64,000 nucleotides of DNA, taken from Saururus chinensis. Its lineage: Eukaryota > Streptophyta > Magnoliopsida > Piperales > Saururaceae. The stretch covers positions 39,306,014 through 39,370,013 of the forward strand of contig CP141144.1 in NCBI GenBank assembly GCA_035235625.1. Reading direction: 5' to 3'. This document shows, piece by piece, positions 53,689 through 64,000 of the stretch (positions are counted from its first letter, which is position 1; the number at the start of each line of letters is the position of its first letter). Below the pieces are notes generated by a model. That model did not search any database and was not told the origin of the DNA. It saw nothing but the letters and a program-made list of their open reading frames with translations. The position numbers were made by a program, and so were the translations under genes.

Positions 53689-56634
53689 ATTCCCGTTATC
53701 ATCCTCTTACTTAATTCCTCACTTATTATACTTACTTTTCACTTCATAAGTTGTACATTATACTTGTACAATTATGCATGCTCTTACTATCTAATAAACC
53801 CTCATAAGGTTCCAAGCCTAAGTCCACTTACATATAGAACCCCTGACGTATGCTCCAAACCGAACCAAACCAATCTGCTCCACTCCTTGCCTGTCAAACT
53901 TACGTTTGTTGTCTTCTGTCACACGCTTACACATCTACACCCACATACACATACAAATCCTCACCAAACACTTTGCCACCTCTTATTGTCCATCGCCCAT
54001 TCCTCTGCCCTCACACATAGTCCACATATGTAACTTACTCGACATCGCTAGCCATCACTAGCATGTCCATAATACACATACAAATCATACTAACATATTC
54101 GCTAGCCATCACTAGCGCACACATATACCACATCCATAAAACGTACATACATCTCATACGTATCATATGTATCTCAACGTGATATAATTCATTATCTTAC
54201 ATCATACAAACAGATCATGATTTAATATCCATACACATGGAATCTTACAATCCTAGCATGCTACTACTCATTCAAGCATGCCATCATGAAGTTACGAGTT
54301 CAAAGTTCCCCTACCTCATAATCATGACATTTGGTGGCAAGCACACGATGGTGGTGGCGTCGGTGGTAGAGTTGGCAGTCAAAACCATTGCCTAGCTGAG
54401 AGAGCTGCTGTTCTGAGGTTTAGGAAGCGCCGGAACTACATACGACCAAATGGGGTGTCAAAGTCAATGCAGCAAAATTCGTAATCCACGGCGGCACACT
54501 AGGGGCTACCGGGACAAAGATCATGCCAACGAGTGGCAGGTGAGACCAAAATTCAAGGGTGTACTAATTAAAGGTCGGCCGACAGTTGAGAAATACTCTG
54601 CCGGCCGCAAGATGTCAAAATCGGTTGTGGACAACACCCAACAACATCAATTTCGCGTTTACAACGGCCCACATAAGGGTGGAGAGCGTGGGGAGACACT
54701 CAAGGATGAAGGATAGGTGGTGGAGGACTCCAATGTCAACTCCAGATGATGGCAGAGATATCTGACTGTCGGTCGGTGCCAAAGCGGCACCAATACCCTA
54801 ACCCGCACACGTGGCTACTTGCACACGCGGCCAAAGGGAGGGGAGAGGGCTAGACGGTGTTAGCCCAAGACTCGGAAGGTCGGTAGGGCCATGCCCAAGG
54901 GTGGTGACCAACAAAGATGGCCTTTGCCATTACCGTGCCAAGACATGCCGACTTGAGGCCAATCGGCGTCTGGCGAGGGTAGAATGGTGGCGCTCTGAAT
55001 GGCGCAGTCAAACACATATCATCAACAGAGGGGAACTTGGCCCATGCCGAAAGAAGAGGGGCGGTGCCACACTAGGGCGGCCAGCCATCTCTAGGCTGAG
55101 ACCCACAAACTACAAGGTCCAGAGGTGTTCGGCATCCAACAACGCTTGGTGGCCCAAAATGGGTGAAAAACCCTAAGGGCACAATGACGAGCAGGGGTTA
55201 CCAATGGCTTTGGCCGGCTCTGTAGTGGCCCTAGCGGCCAGGAGGAGCTATCTCCGGCTAGAGGTGACAACCAAAGTCAGTAGCGACACACTGGACAATT
55301 AGCACAGTGAGAAACATCCACCATCGTTGAGGGAGCCAAAGTCAGTGGCTCGGTTTTCTACGATTTTCTGTGGACGAGCACATCAACCGGCGAGCGACAA
55401 ATCTCGTTCCAACGGAACGTAGGGGACGAAGGCTAAACTGGGCTGGGTGGAAACATCCACCATCATTGCCCCGCCGAAGAGATGCTGAACAAAGGTCTGG
55501 TGGGTCAAGTCTGGCGTCCAGCTGACGGTGGAAGCCAGTGAACTCATACACGGCAAAAATAGGGGAGATGAGGGAAAGGTGAACTAGAATAGTGCTAGGG
55601 CCAGTGAACCTGAGCTGGGACGGTGGCTTAGCCGTCGTCAGGCTGGGGCGGAGTAGCATGGAGGTCCATCATCCAAGGCTCGCCGCCGGCGGCCTCTGTT
55701 TCACAAAAATAGAGCACCGGCGGATAGGGCAAAATGGGAGAAGATGGTAGGAGAGGATGGGGCTGCGGGGTGGCTAATTGGGGCTGGGAGGGATGGCCCA
55801 TCACTGTTGCCGGACCAAGGCAGGGCCAGACAAAGTTTCAGTCAGCGGTGGCTCGCCGCCGCAGGCGACTGTTTAATCAAAACAGTAGGGCGGCGGAAAA
55901 TTGGGGTGAAGGGGGATGAGGATGGGGCAGCGGAGTAGAGGCCTCTGGGGCTGGGAGGGGTGGCCTCCCGCCGACGCCAGCCCAAGGCGGGGCCATAGCC
56001 GGCCGGCCAAGCCTTGCCAACCCGTGGTGGCGGCGGAACAACACAATACAGAGAGGGGCAGAGAGAGCTAACCGGGATGATCCAGGTGGGGGAGCCGGCA
56101 GGACTAGCTAGGGCGGCGGCCCTGCTGTCACCGGCTTGAGGCTGGGCGGAGCCCACCAGCCACCGCCAGCACCATCCACTCACAAAATCAGCGAGAGCAG
56201 AGAGAGACTGGTGGAAACAGGGGAGAGGTGGAGCGGAGGCCGGGGCGGCCAAGGGGGCCGGGATGGAGGTCCCCTTGCCATCGCACGGCCGGGGTGGAGC
56301 TGGTGGCGGTGGCTGGGACAGAGAGAAGCCAGAGAAGGGGAGGTGAGCACTGTTCCAAAATTTTTTCTGGATTGGGCCGAGCCCGATTTGATCTTCTGTG
56401 TATTTTTTTTCATTTTCCCCTTATCTTCTGTAGTCTCCTTTTTCTCAAATTTTCGAGCCATAAACGCGCGTCTAGGCCCGTGGCCTATGACTGGACTCAC
56501 ACCCGACTATACGGGTCGTGACCAAATATGCCGAAGCGTCATATTTTCCCGCTGAAAATGACCAAAAAAATCTCAAGAAATTGTAGAAAAATCAGGGACC
56601 TTACAACTATTGTGCCCAACACTAGGCACAACAT

Positions 56635-56647
56635 TGCTATCAGAGCC
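56635..56647 (+). other. Primer-binding site of gypsy element D
   Basis: TGCTATCAGAGCC differs by one base from the initiator-Met primer site TGGTATCAGAGCC. It starts right after the LTR stub ending ACAACA and lies 16 bp before the gag ATG. It shows that gag belongs to element D rather than to LTR A2. Confidence 0.75.
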
Positions 56648-56662
56648 TTCACGATCTTCGCC

Positions 56663-57903
56663 ATGGCTCAAGGCAAGCAGCCTATCGCAGCTCCGGAAGT
56701 TCAACCAGAGAAAGAGGCAATTGCCTCAGCGAACAACCTAAGAATGGTTCCAAAGACCATCAGCGAACCTACCATGGTGTAGATCATGGCTGAAATCAAG
56801 TCCTTCAGCATGACCGCGACCAAGGTAGACTCTCTAAGCCTAGCCGTGTCTCAGCTTTAGGAGGAATGCGCAACGCCCCTCTTGACTAGGTCATAGCCAG
56901 CCACCATGGAGAAGGGGGAGCCATCCCAGGCCCTTGAATGGTGCTGCCCTAAACTTTAGGCGATGGCAAACAAAGATGTACCCTTTCCCCAAGGTCTTGT
57001 GCGCATTGGCACAGTTGATCAGGTTGTAGAGGGGAGGCGCCAGGCCTAGGATATACGAGGCACCCTAGGTGTTCGGAAAAATGCCCCAATGATGCTGCCA
57101 CCCAAAAACTTGTTTTAGGAGATGGAGGACGACTGGGAGGAGTACCCGGGACCTTGTGGAGGACCATGAGGAGGAGCTGAGCCTCGTTTAGCCCAAATGC
57201 AGTTCTTACGCTACAATAAGGATGATGACCTAGTGGAGTGTCTATACATGGCTGAAAAGTTTTTCTCCTACCAGGGAACACACTCCGAGGTAAAATGGCT
57301 GCACATAATAGTATTCCACTTGGACGGTGATGCTTTCGTTTGGTTTTAGAGTTTCGAGAAGGAGGTGCGCTACCCCACTTTGGCCGCCTTCTTTGATAAA
57401 TTGTGTATCCAGTTCGGACCCAACGAGTTCTAGGACTTCAACGAGATGCTCTCTACGCTAAGACAAACCACCATCGTCCGGGCCTATTACACGAAGTTTA
57501 TGAAGGTTGCCAATTGCCTTCCCGATTGGCCGGTGGCAGCCTTGGCTGGGACGTTTAAAGAGAGTCTAAAATTGGAGATATCTGAGGAGATGTGCCATTT
57601 TTCATGTGCTAGTATGTGGGACGTTGTGCGGCATGCATGCATTGAGGAAGAGAAGTTGGCTAGACAGCGGAGAGGGGGTGGCTTGGGCCCTTCCTGCGTT
57701 ATACTGTTAGCACTAGCCCCCTTCCCGCCCTGGCCAGTAACTCAGTGCTAAGCCAACCTGACCAACAGCCCCCTTTGCCAACCCAGATTGTCGGTCATTT
57801 TACATCGGCACAGATGAAGAAACGTCGGTCTAAAGGACTATATTTTCATTGTGATGAAAAGTTCGTTCTAGAGCATTGTTATTCCGTCAAAGGCAGCATG
57901 TAA
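56663..57903 (+). pseudogene. Ty3/gypsy gag pseudogene of element D
   Basis: The start MAQGKQPIAAPEVQ at 56663 is in strong context (gccATGG). The capsid-like gag domain at about 57193-57670 reads FLRYNKDDDLVECLYMAEKF, FSYQGT, FHLDGDAFVWF, FEKEVRYPTLAAFFDKL, FGPNEF, LRQTTIVRAYYTKF, LPDWPVAALAGTFKESLK and EEKLARQ, a typical plant gypsy Retrotrans_gag pattern. A decayed CCHC knuckle follows (GLYFHCDEKF...H) near 57820-57890. At least six in-frame TAG stops and some frame shifts break it, and it ends before any protease or reverse transcriptase; pol is gone. Most stops sit where Gln (CAG) is expected. Confidence 0.88.
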
Positions 57904-58438
57904 ATTGTTGAGTTAAGATGGTGCATGAGAGTTGTGGATATTTTTTAACTGTATTGGTGTTGCATGAATGCTTTTGAGCGAGCTATATGGCTTATTGCTG
58001 GCTATGAAATGGTTACAGAAGGAATTTAACTTTCTTAGTAAAGTGTAGGTGTTGGTGCACCATATTTCTGAGATCACCCAAGACAGAAACTAATATAGCC
58101 ATTTCCACCACATTGTGCAGGAGCATGCGCTCAATCGAAAGCAGTGTAATAGCAAAAGATTGATAAATAAAAAAGAAGCCCAGTAATATTGCTAATGCAT
58201 GGACTAGGTAGGAATGAGAAATGAATCCAAAACATGCTTAACTTGGATAGGGAGATAGAGTTGGACCCTTGGTCCATGTCCGTCCGTATCTAGCACTAAC
58301 ACCAGTGGACGAACACGTTTTATATGTCCAGTGCGGACACAGATGGATATGGACAAAATATCCTTATCTAGGAGACGAATATGGACATCCTCTTTTCATA
58401 TCCATGTCCATGTCCATGTCCATCCGTAAACACCCCTG
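57904..58438. other. hAT right arm
   Basis: AT-rich DNA ending in the 'gtccatgtcc'-rich subterminal repeat (58380-58425) and the inverted terminus. No gene is recognised. Confidence 0.4.
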
Positions 58439-58728
58439 CACATGGTAATTGGTTCATATGAACCATTTTAGAGCCGTTGGAAGCATAAGAGCTGTTTCTA
58501 AAGGCTCTTTTTGGAGTTGTTGGCGCCTTAGGCCGAGCCTTGCCTGGGCGTTTTTCAAGTAGTGGGCCATAAATCGTAGCCAAGTACAAGCCGCCCGTAC
58601 ATGCCAACGGGCCAGCCCGGCCCATTACCACCTCCACTGTAACAACGTACCAAACTCCGCTGAAGTGAGCAACAGTACATCCCCGCTCAAGATCCGACTA
58701 TTACTCCGTTTGGGTCCGCATAGCGCCG

Positions 58729-58736
58729 CTATAAAT
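58729..58736 (+). promoter_or_regulatory. TATA box of the glycyl-tRNA synthetase gene
   Basis: CTATAAAT, 83 bp upstream of the ATG at 58819, in a GC-rich promoter (58500-58818) that contrasts with the AT-rich surroundings. The leader would be only about 55 nt. Confidence 0.5.
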
Positions 58737-58818
58737 GGTTCTTGACTTGGGCGCTGTGGCCAATCGCCGGAGGGGAGGGAGGCGAGGTCCCTTATCTTCT
58801 CGGGCTTCTCCCCGCGCC

Positions 58819-60850
58819 ATGGCAATGCTGGCATTTCCTCTCGCTCTATCGGCCGTACGAACCCGCCGGCAGTGCTTCTCCATCTTTCGCGCCGGAAGGC
58901 GGAGCACCGCCCGATTCTATGGTTTCTTTCGCCGCCGCTCGTCGGCCACTCCCTTCTGTGCTTCAGCCGTCAGCACTTCCGCCGCATCTCAGCCTGCGTT
59001 GGAGGGTTCCAATAAGAAAGGGGTCTGCGCTCCCACGTTTCAGCAGGCGATTCAGCGGCTACAGGTGCAACCAGTTCAACTTTACTGCTCTGTTGTTAAT
59101 ATTTGTCTTCGCTCATTTATGAGCTAAGTTCCGAATGTTACTGTAATGATAAATTGCCTAAGCGTAGTCCACTCGATATTACAGCTGTATGGTACAATTG
59201 AATGTGTTCATTGTGTTGTAGAAACCGCTTCTAGTGTTTCACCTGTAAAGTAATGGTCTTTGCCGCTAACTGCACGGAATTCTTTATATGTCGCTTTGGC
59301 TTAGTTGGTTCATGTATTGTCAATGCTTCTGGTTGCGGAGTAATCGTCTTCTGTTTTTCATTTTGAGTTCAACGTTTGACAGTTTAGTTGAGCACATATG
59401 CTAACCTAAGTGGAAGGAGTACATAAGAATTGGAGGCGAGAAGATTAGGTGCATATATGCAATTAAGTTGTTGAACCGTAGTTTTACATGAGATTTGAGA
59501 TGGGGTGGATCTTTTGGATGTGCAGAATCTTAAAAAACAATTGCCTGGACCAGCTGCTAGCACTGATGTTTGTCGCTCCACTAGTAAGATGAGTGAGCAA
59601 CCTTGGAAGTGTTATTTGCACATTGTGGTTACATCTAAGATTTTGGGTCTGTTTGGATAGGAAAGGAAAATGGCTTATAGGGCCTTTCCACCAGCCTCCT
59701 GAGGAGGAGGGTTAAGTTTCAAATGCCCTTATAAGTTGATTTGTCATTTTACACAATGAAATGACCCAAAATTATTTTGCATTAAACTGAAGTGGAACCC
59801 AAACAGGCCTTTTGGGGGTGTTGTGGGGGGAACGTGAGAAAAATGCCTGTTTGTTTGATCGTAATTTTTGGTGCAGTGTCTGTTGAAGATTTATAAAGAG
59901 TTGCGAGCCTGAGTTGTTATGGTCATCTATCTGACTTTTTTTTAATAAGTAATATGTGACCACTTGAGCTGAACTGTTTGGGCTGAATGACAATGTTTAA
60001 TAGTCTGGGCTAAACCAAATCATGGAGGAACCTGTGTTATAGTTTCTTGGAATATTTAATAGTAGAAATGTGGAGTAACTTATAAACTGCTGAGTCAATT
60101 TGAGGGACGATTGCAAAGAATCTGTTTTAGTTTTATAATAATTATTTTTTTTGTGTTTATAGCTGCTCAGTAAAAGATCTAGATGCCTGTGTTATTGCTT
60201 TGTTGCTTGTGTGTTGCTATTCAAAATTGAGAGGACAAACTACCTCTTATTTAGAATTTTTAATGTTTACTTATTTTTTTGTTTCAATGGAAAAGCCAAA
60301 CTTACTGCAATGTATGTCACCCCTAGTCAAAATTACAGAGTTACAACATATTGCCACAAAAAAAAGCTACCAAATTTGTTTTTGGCATGCTATAATAATT
60401 TTTTTTGAATATTGTGAAGGGCACATTTATTTTGCATAGCTAATGTCTTTGATACAATTTACTGGAGAAATGAGATTAAAAGATTGAGTTAAATTGTTCA
60501 CATTGTGATGGAATCTACTGCTTGAACAATTCATGGCCTTAGGCAGCTTGATTGTATTTGATTTTTTAACGTACCTTACCTCTGGTAGTTCAAAAGTTTT
60601 AAACTTTTGTTTAGACATTTCCATTCATACCTTTTTTTTTGGTTTTTCTTGGTCATTTACATTTGTTTTTTGAGCAAGTTGTTTAGCTGCACAATATCTC
60701 TATGCATCAGTTAAATGTTCATTTATTTTTTTCGACATGTCCTGAAATGTATATATATATTCACCTGTTCTTCTGATTGCAAATTTACATGAATTTTAGG
60801 AGTATTGGGCTTCTGTTGGATGCTCTGTAATGCAATGTAGCAACACAGAG
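58819..60850 (+). CDS. EDD1: Glycyl-tRNA synthetase, organellar (EDD1 type), exons 1-2 only; 3' partial
   Basis: Exon 1 is 58819-59064 (82 codons) and exon 2 is 60800-60850 (17 codons), both phase 0 with GT-AG borders. Exon 1 encodes an Arg/Ser/Ala-rich transit peptide (about residues 1-60, MAMLAFPLALSAVRTRRQ onward) and ends TFQQAIQRLQ. Exon 2 reads EYWASVGCSVMQCSNTE. Joined, they give the start of the alpha-subunit domain of the bacterial-type fused GlyRS, which charges tRNA-Gly in plastids and mitochondria; the Arabidopsis homologue is EDD1, needed for embryo development. The residue after MQ is Cys where Pro is usual. The next exon (expected VGAGTMNP) is not found before 64000, so intron 2 exceeds 3.1 kb. 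ATG 58819 is in gccATGG context; the frame open from 58735 lies in the leader. Confidence 0.92.
59065..60799 (+). other. Glycyl-tRNA synthetase intron 1
   Basis: A 1735-bp intron from GTGCAACC to GAATTTTAG, AT-rich with poly-T tracts. It holds a 165-bp MITE. Short open frames in it are not supported. Confidence 0.85.
59645..59809. mobile_element. 165-bp MITE in glycyl-tRNA synthetase intron 1
   Basis: Left end GGTCTGTTTGGAT and inverse right end GGCCTGTTTGGGT form an inverted repeat with two mismatches in 13. Both sides carry 'ttttg'. This 'CTGTTTGG' terminus is common in plant MITEs. The superfamily is not certain. Confidence 0.6.
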
Positions 60851-62000
60851 GTAATATGCTCATGGACATTTCGTCTCAAATTATTCTATGTGATCCAGTT
60901 CTTTCTTGTCTATTTACTAAAATTCATACAGAGATGAAATTAGACTTTCATATGTACTTAAGTTGTATAAACCAATCAGATGAAAAAGTTATGGCAATTG
61001 TGCTATGAGCAACTCTGTCAACCTTGATTTAGATGGCTTGAAGCAGAGGGAGGTAAATGAGGATGTTGCTCATAAAACTTGAGCTGGGTAGCTAAAATAG
61101 AGAGTAGCTTTGTGGATGTTGTGTGATGGTGCAGCTGTGGTTAATTGAAAACAGAATTTATTGGGTAGCAACTAAACCTGGAAGACTAGGTGGAATGAGT
61201 AGTTAAAGATAGAGGGTGTTCAGGTGGATGAGAGAGATGTCAATATCATATTATGGATGATCAGTTGATCACGTTAGGGAGAATTCTGGGACAGCTCTAA
61301 CTTGTGATCAAATGGCAAAAACCCAATCTAAATGGTGTCATTACAGGCAATAGAGACAACCAACAACATTTGTAAGACATGATTTGTAGAGGCAATAGTA
61401 GGTAGTAGTCAAAGGAGTTCAAAGGAGTTATAGAAAGAACTTACGTATATATGCTAAAGTTAAAAATGGCCTAAGTAGAGCTGAAAGGTGGGCAGAATGC
61501 ATAAATTTTGACTCCAAATGATAGGGTTTAAGTGTTGAAGACGATGATGTTGATATATCTAATCCATTCTCAACCACATGAACTTAACATTGATATAACT
61601 AAGTTAGCTATTCTCAACTACACAAACTTAACGAAAATTACCAACTGTCATTTATTTTGTGGGTACCCTATTCATGCCCTCATTAACCCTAGGTGGCAGT
61701 AATGTTATTTTTTGTGTGGGCTTGTTGTGGTAAGCAAGATTGTCAATTGATTAGGTTATATGGGAAACATCTTAGATTGGGTGAATTTGGTAAATACCGT
61801 ATAGCATGGTTTGCAATCTCGGAACTTGGTCTTGTCTTGGTCGGCCAAAGAGACAACATCTCAGAAATATCTCGAAGAGATCATGTGAATGGTCTCAGTC
61901 CTCCCAAAGAGTATTTTTACAGATGTTTTGTCAATCTAGTACTAATATTAATTTCATACAATTATATAATTATGTGGCTATACTTGTTTTAACAAAATTT
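60851..62000 (+). other. Glycyl-tRNA synthetase intron 2, proximal part
   Basis: It begins GTAATATGC after exon 2. AT-rich, with no further exon recognised. Frames at 61693-62024 show no family similarity. Confidence 0.6.
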
Positions 62001-62689
62001 AGGTTAATTGAGTGGAAAACGTGATGATACTTGAGAGTTTTGTTAACCGAATCAGCCGATAGTTAGGATCTTCCAAACGATATAAGTAAAAATAGAAGAG
62101 TGCATGAAGAAGTTGCTTAGGGGTGCCTATATAAGAACAAAGGGGGAGAAGTCTACTTTACGGGGCTTAGCAGGATTTATAGGGCTCCCTCTCCCAACCT
62201 TCTTCCTTGTCTTTCTCCTTCTTCCTTCTTTAACTTTTGTTTTTGTGGGTTGGGGGTGGGGGTGGGGGGAGAGGAAAAATTGGTGCAGCTTGAGGTTGTG
62301 GTATCTCTCAGTAGAGTGACACAAGGTGAATAGAAGAGATTAGGAGAAGGAAGAGAGCTTACTTTACTAGTCCATTGTTTATGTATCACTGTAGCAATGG
62401 TTCAGTAAGCCCCTTTATAGTTTTACACTTACCTAATTATAACTCATAACCAAACTAGGAAACTAACATAAAATAATGCATAAACTAAACTAGGAATGCT
62501 AATTGAATTAAGCTTTCAAACTAGGAATCCTAAGACTTCTTAAAGCAAAATAATCTTAAACTAGGAAACTATAAGACTAGGAATCATAAAGCCTATTCAA
62601 ATTAAAACTAGGAAAGTCCTAAATCAGTAGATTTCTTCAAATCCAATGGAGGCAATGCTTATGGAGGGGCCATAACATCCCACCACACT

Positions 62690-64000
62690 CCGCTTACGCC
62701 AATTTGGAAATTGAGCATAGAATTCATCCTCCGCCACCCATGTAGCATCCTTAGGTGGTTGGTATAACCCAGAAACCAAAATCTCCTAGCCAACACATCT
62801 TCCACGCTGACATGACGTCGTTGTAGTATAACATGCAGAATAGGGCACAATAAATCTGAAGGCAAAGGTGGAGGAAGGGTAGGAGAAGCAACCAAGAAAT
62901 CAACAACATACTTTTGAAGCTGTGAAATGTGAAAGACCAGATGAATTTGGGACCCCGGAGGTATCTGCAGGCGACATGCCATATCACCAATCTGCTCAAT
63001 GTTGTATGTCACACTTGAGACCACACCAAGCGAAGCTTTGGGACACCCCCTTGTAGCTGCGGGAAATGCCCTTATGACCAGCCATAGGTGTACAACAGAA
63101 ATGATGAAGGATATCACCCTTAGAATCCACCTGGAGGCTGGCAATAAGAGCAGAAGTTTGTGAATAGTTGGTGTAGGAGAGGCGGAAATCATCCAAGAAA
63201 GGGAAAATGGGGCCACTCAAGGCATACAATGATGAGTGCTCAACCTGCTATGACCAAGCACCAACTGCCCTATTATCTATGTCTCTTTTATACACAATCT
63301 CATAATCATAACCGTGCAACTTTGTCATCCTTTGGCATACAATGATGAGTGCTCAAACTGCTATGACCAAGCACCAACTGCCCTTTTATCTATGTCTCTT
63401 TTATACACAATCTCATAATCATAACCGTGCAACTTTGTCACCCTTTGTTGTTGTGCCAAGTAGAAATATGCTAATCCATGAAATACTTAAGAGGATGATG
63501 ACCAGTCCATATAATAAAGTGTCGGCCAAGTAACAAAAATGACATTTTGTTACTGCATGCACAATAGCAACTATCTCACGCTTGTAGGCAGAAAGGAGGA
63601 GGGAGTAGCCCGGTAAAGCCTTATTGAAAAGGCAATGGGGCAGTCATCTTGCATAAGTACGACACCTAATCTGATATCGGAAGCATCACTCTCCACCACA
63701 AAGGTCTTAGTGAAGTCTGGAAGTGCTAGGACAGGGCCTAAAGTCATAGCCTCCTTGAGCCTAGCAAAAGCACATTATGCATCACTTGTCCAAGTGAAAG
63801 CCCCCTTCTTTAGGAGGGTGGTGAGAGGGGCATTGAGAATGCCATATCCAAGAATAAATTTCCTATAATACCCTATCAAATCCAGAAATCCTCGAAGTCC
63901 TATAGAGGAGTCTTTGGTGTCAGCCAATTGCTCATGGTAGCTACCTTAGCCGGATCGATCACTTTCTCAGCAGCAGAGATAATGTGGCAGAGATATTCCA
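62690..64000 (-). pseudogene. Ty3/gypsy pol pseudogene (RT-RNaseH-truncated INT)
   Basis: The minus strand shows, with several frame changes, [60 protein letters not shown] (RNase H), a decayed HPLKYF segment, KLHGYDYEIVYKRDID and GHKGISRSYK from the integrase zinc-binding region. Then, with no catalytic core, it jumps to QIGDMACRLQIPPGSQIH and VFHISQLQKYV. The tail PPKDATWVAEDEFYAQFPNW is in another frame and resembles a chromodomain region. The DDE integrase core has been deleted near 63005. Stops and a 113-bp duplication also disable it. Confidence 0.9.
63221..63446. repeat. 113-bp tandem duplication within the gypsy H RNase H region
   Basis: 63221-63333 and 63334-63446 are copies with about four differences, both starting 'ggcatacaatgatgagtgct'. 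The unit encodes the RNase H/integrase junction on the minus strand. 113 is not a multiple of three, so the duplication also shifts the frame. Confidence 0.92.

Larger units (their letters stand above)
47056..56605 (-). mobile_element. Solo LTR A2 (4.8 kb), interrupted by LTR A3
   Basis: Segments 47056-48926 and 53694-56605 form a 4783-bp LTR with ends TGTAACG and CCTTACA. A perfect 5-bp target duplication ACTAT flanks it (47051-47055 and 56606-56610). Minus orientation follows from A1. The left segment carries minisatellites and duplicated hairpins. The right segment is GC-rich (54300-56500) with long overlapping open frames on both strands (for example 55842-56252 minus and 56136-56555 plus); these are not kept between A copies and are not genes. 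Confidence 0.9.
36829..58438 (+). mobile_element. Inferred hAT transposon expanded by nested LTR elements
   Basis: The left end TAGGGGTGTTCACGGAC and the inverse right end CAGGGGTGTTTACGGAT agree at 14 of 17 positions and have the look of hAT termini. Between them lies a decayed hAT transposase (42914-44946) in the expected orientation. Both subterminal regions are rich in 'gtccatgtcc' words. Removing A1 and the B3-to-gag block leaves about 5.5 kb, a believable hAT size. The flanking 8-mers 'tatatagg' and 'cacatggt' match at only four positions, so the pairing of ends is inferred rather than proved. The 36829-38209 arm contains short gene-like open pieces that I cannot identify. Confidence 0.5.
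62100..64000 (-). mobile_element. Broken Ty3/gypsy element H in antisense within GlyRS intron 2
   Basis: Reading leftward from the window edge: reverse transcriptase end and RNase H, a truncated integrase, the C-terminal chromodomain-like tail, then an LTR beginning TGTTATGG at 62677 behind a purine-rich stretch (62678-62697). The LTR probably runs to about 62100; its end is not defined. The element continues beyond 64000. Its order shows it is inverted relative to the host gene. Confidence 0.75.

Noticed and set aside
51640-56555. Many overlapping open frames of 60-179 codons on both strands
   Set aside because: They lie in the GC-rich part of LTRs A2 and A3. The same regions in the sister copies do not keep the frames, and no domain is recognisable.
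48927-56605. Primer site at 56635 belonging to LTR A
   Set aside because: A perfect ACTAT duplication separates LTR A2 from it, and 47051-47055 joins to 56611 to rebuild the LTR end of element D.
61693-62024. 99- and 72-codon frames taken as a GlyRS exon
   Set aside because: They do not encode the expected VGAGTMNP/FLRVLGPEPW sequence and show no family similarity.

Overview
This is a repeat-dominated stretch of a plant nuclear genome, most likely a flowering plant. The evidence is spliced genes with GT-AG introns, an early-nodulin-like arabinogalactan protein, an organellar-type glycyl-tRNA synthetase with a transit peptide, an AGCVIII kinase pseudogene, and nested plant LTR retrotransposons that use an initiator-tRNA-Met primer site. 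Only two loci look like functional genes. One is a complete two-exon ENODL (phytocyanin/AGP) gene at 18900-20089, + strand. The other is the first two coding exons of EDD1-type glycyl-tRNA synthetase at 58819-60850, + strand, which continues past the right edge.

Layout. 1-9300: the 5' end of a non-coding LTR element (LTR C1, minus, with primer site and repeat-rich internal DNA), an LTR E remnant, solo LTR C3, and a copia-like 3' LTR. 9300-18760: mostly featureless DNA with a kinase pseudogene inside a Stowaway-like pair of termini, a ~100-130 bp tandem array and small hAT/MITE remnants. 18760-20830: the ENODL gene and a 176-bp tandem duplication behind it. 22855-36038: a Russian-doll nest of solo LTRs (E contains B1, B1 contains B2, B2 contains C2, and F also sits in E). 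36829-58438: an inferred hAT transposon with a decayed transposase, inflated to 21.6 kb by a solo LTR (A1), a B3 stub, a gypsy gag remnant (D), and LTR A3 inside LTR A2. 58640-64000: the glycyl-tRNA synthetase promoter, exons 1-2 and introns; intron 2 holds a broken antisense Ty3/gypsy element.

Almost every retroelement is a solo LTR or a fragment, and several have recoverable 5-bp target duplications, so the insertion order can be read directly. No intact autonomous transposon, rRNA, tRNA or CRISPR array was seen. The best leads are the two nested solo-LTR stacks built from LTRs of up to 4.8 kb, a possible gene-capturing MITE around the kinase fragment, the hAT mega-element, and a sequence module shared by two otherwise different LTR families. 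Repeat family letters (A-H) are local names used only here.
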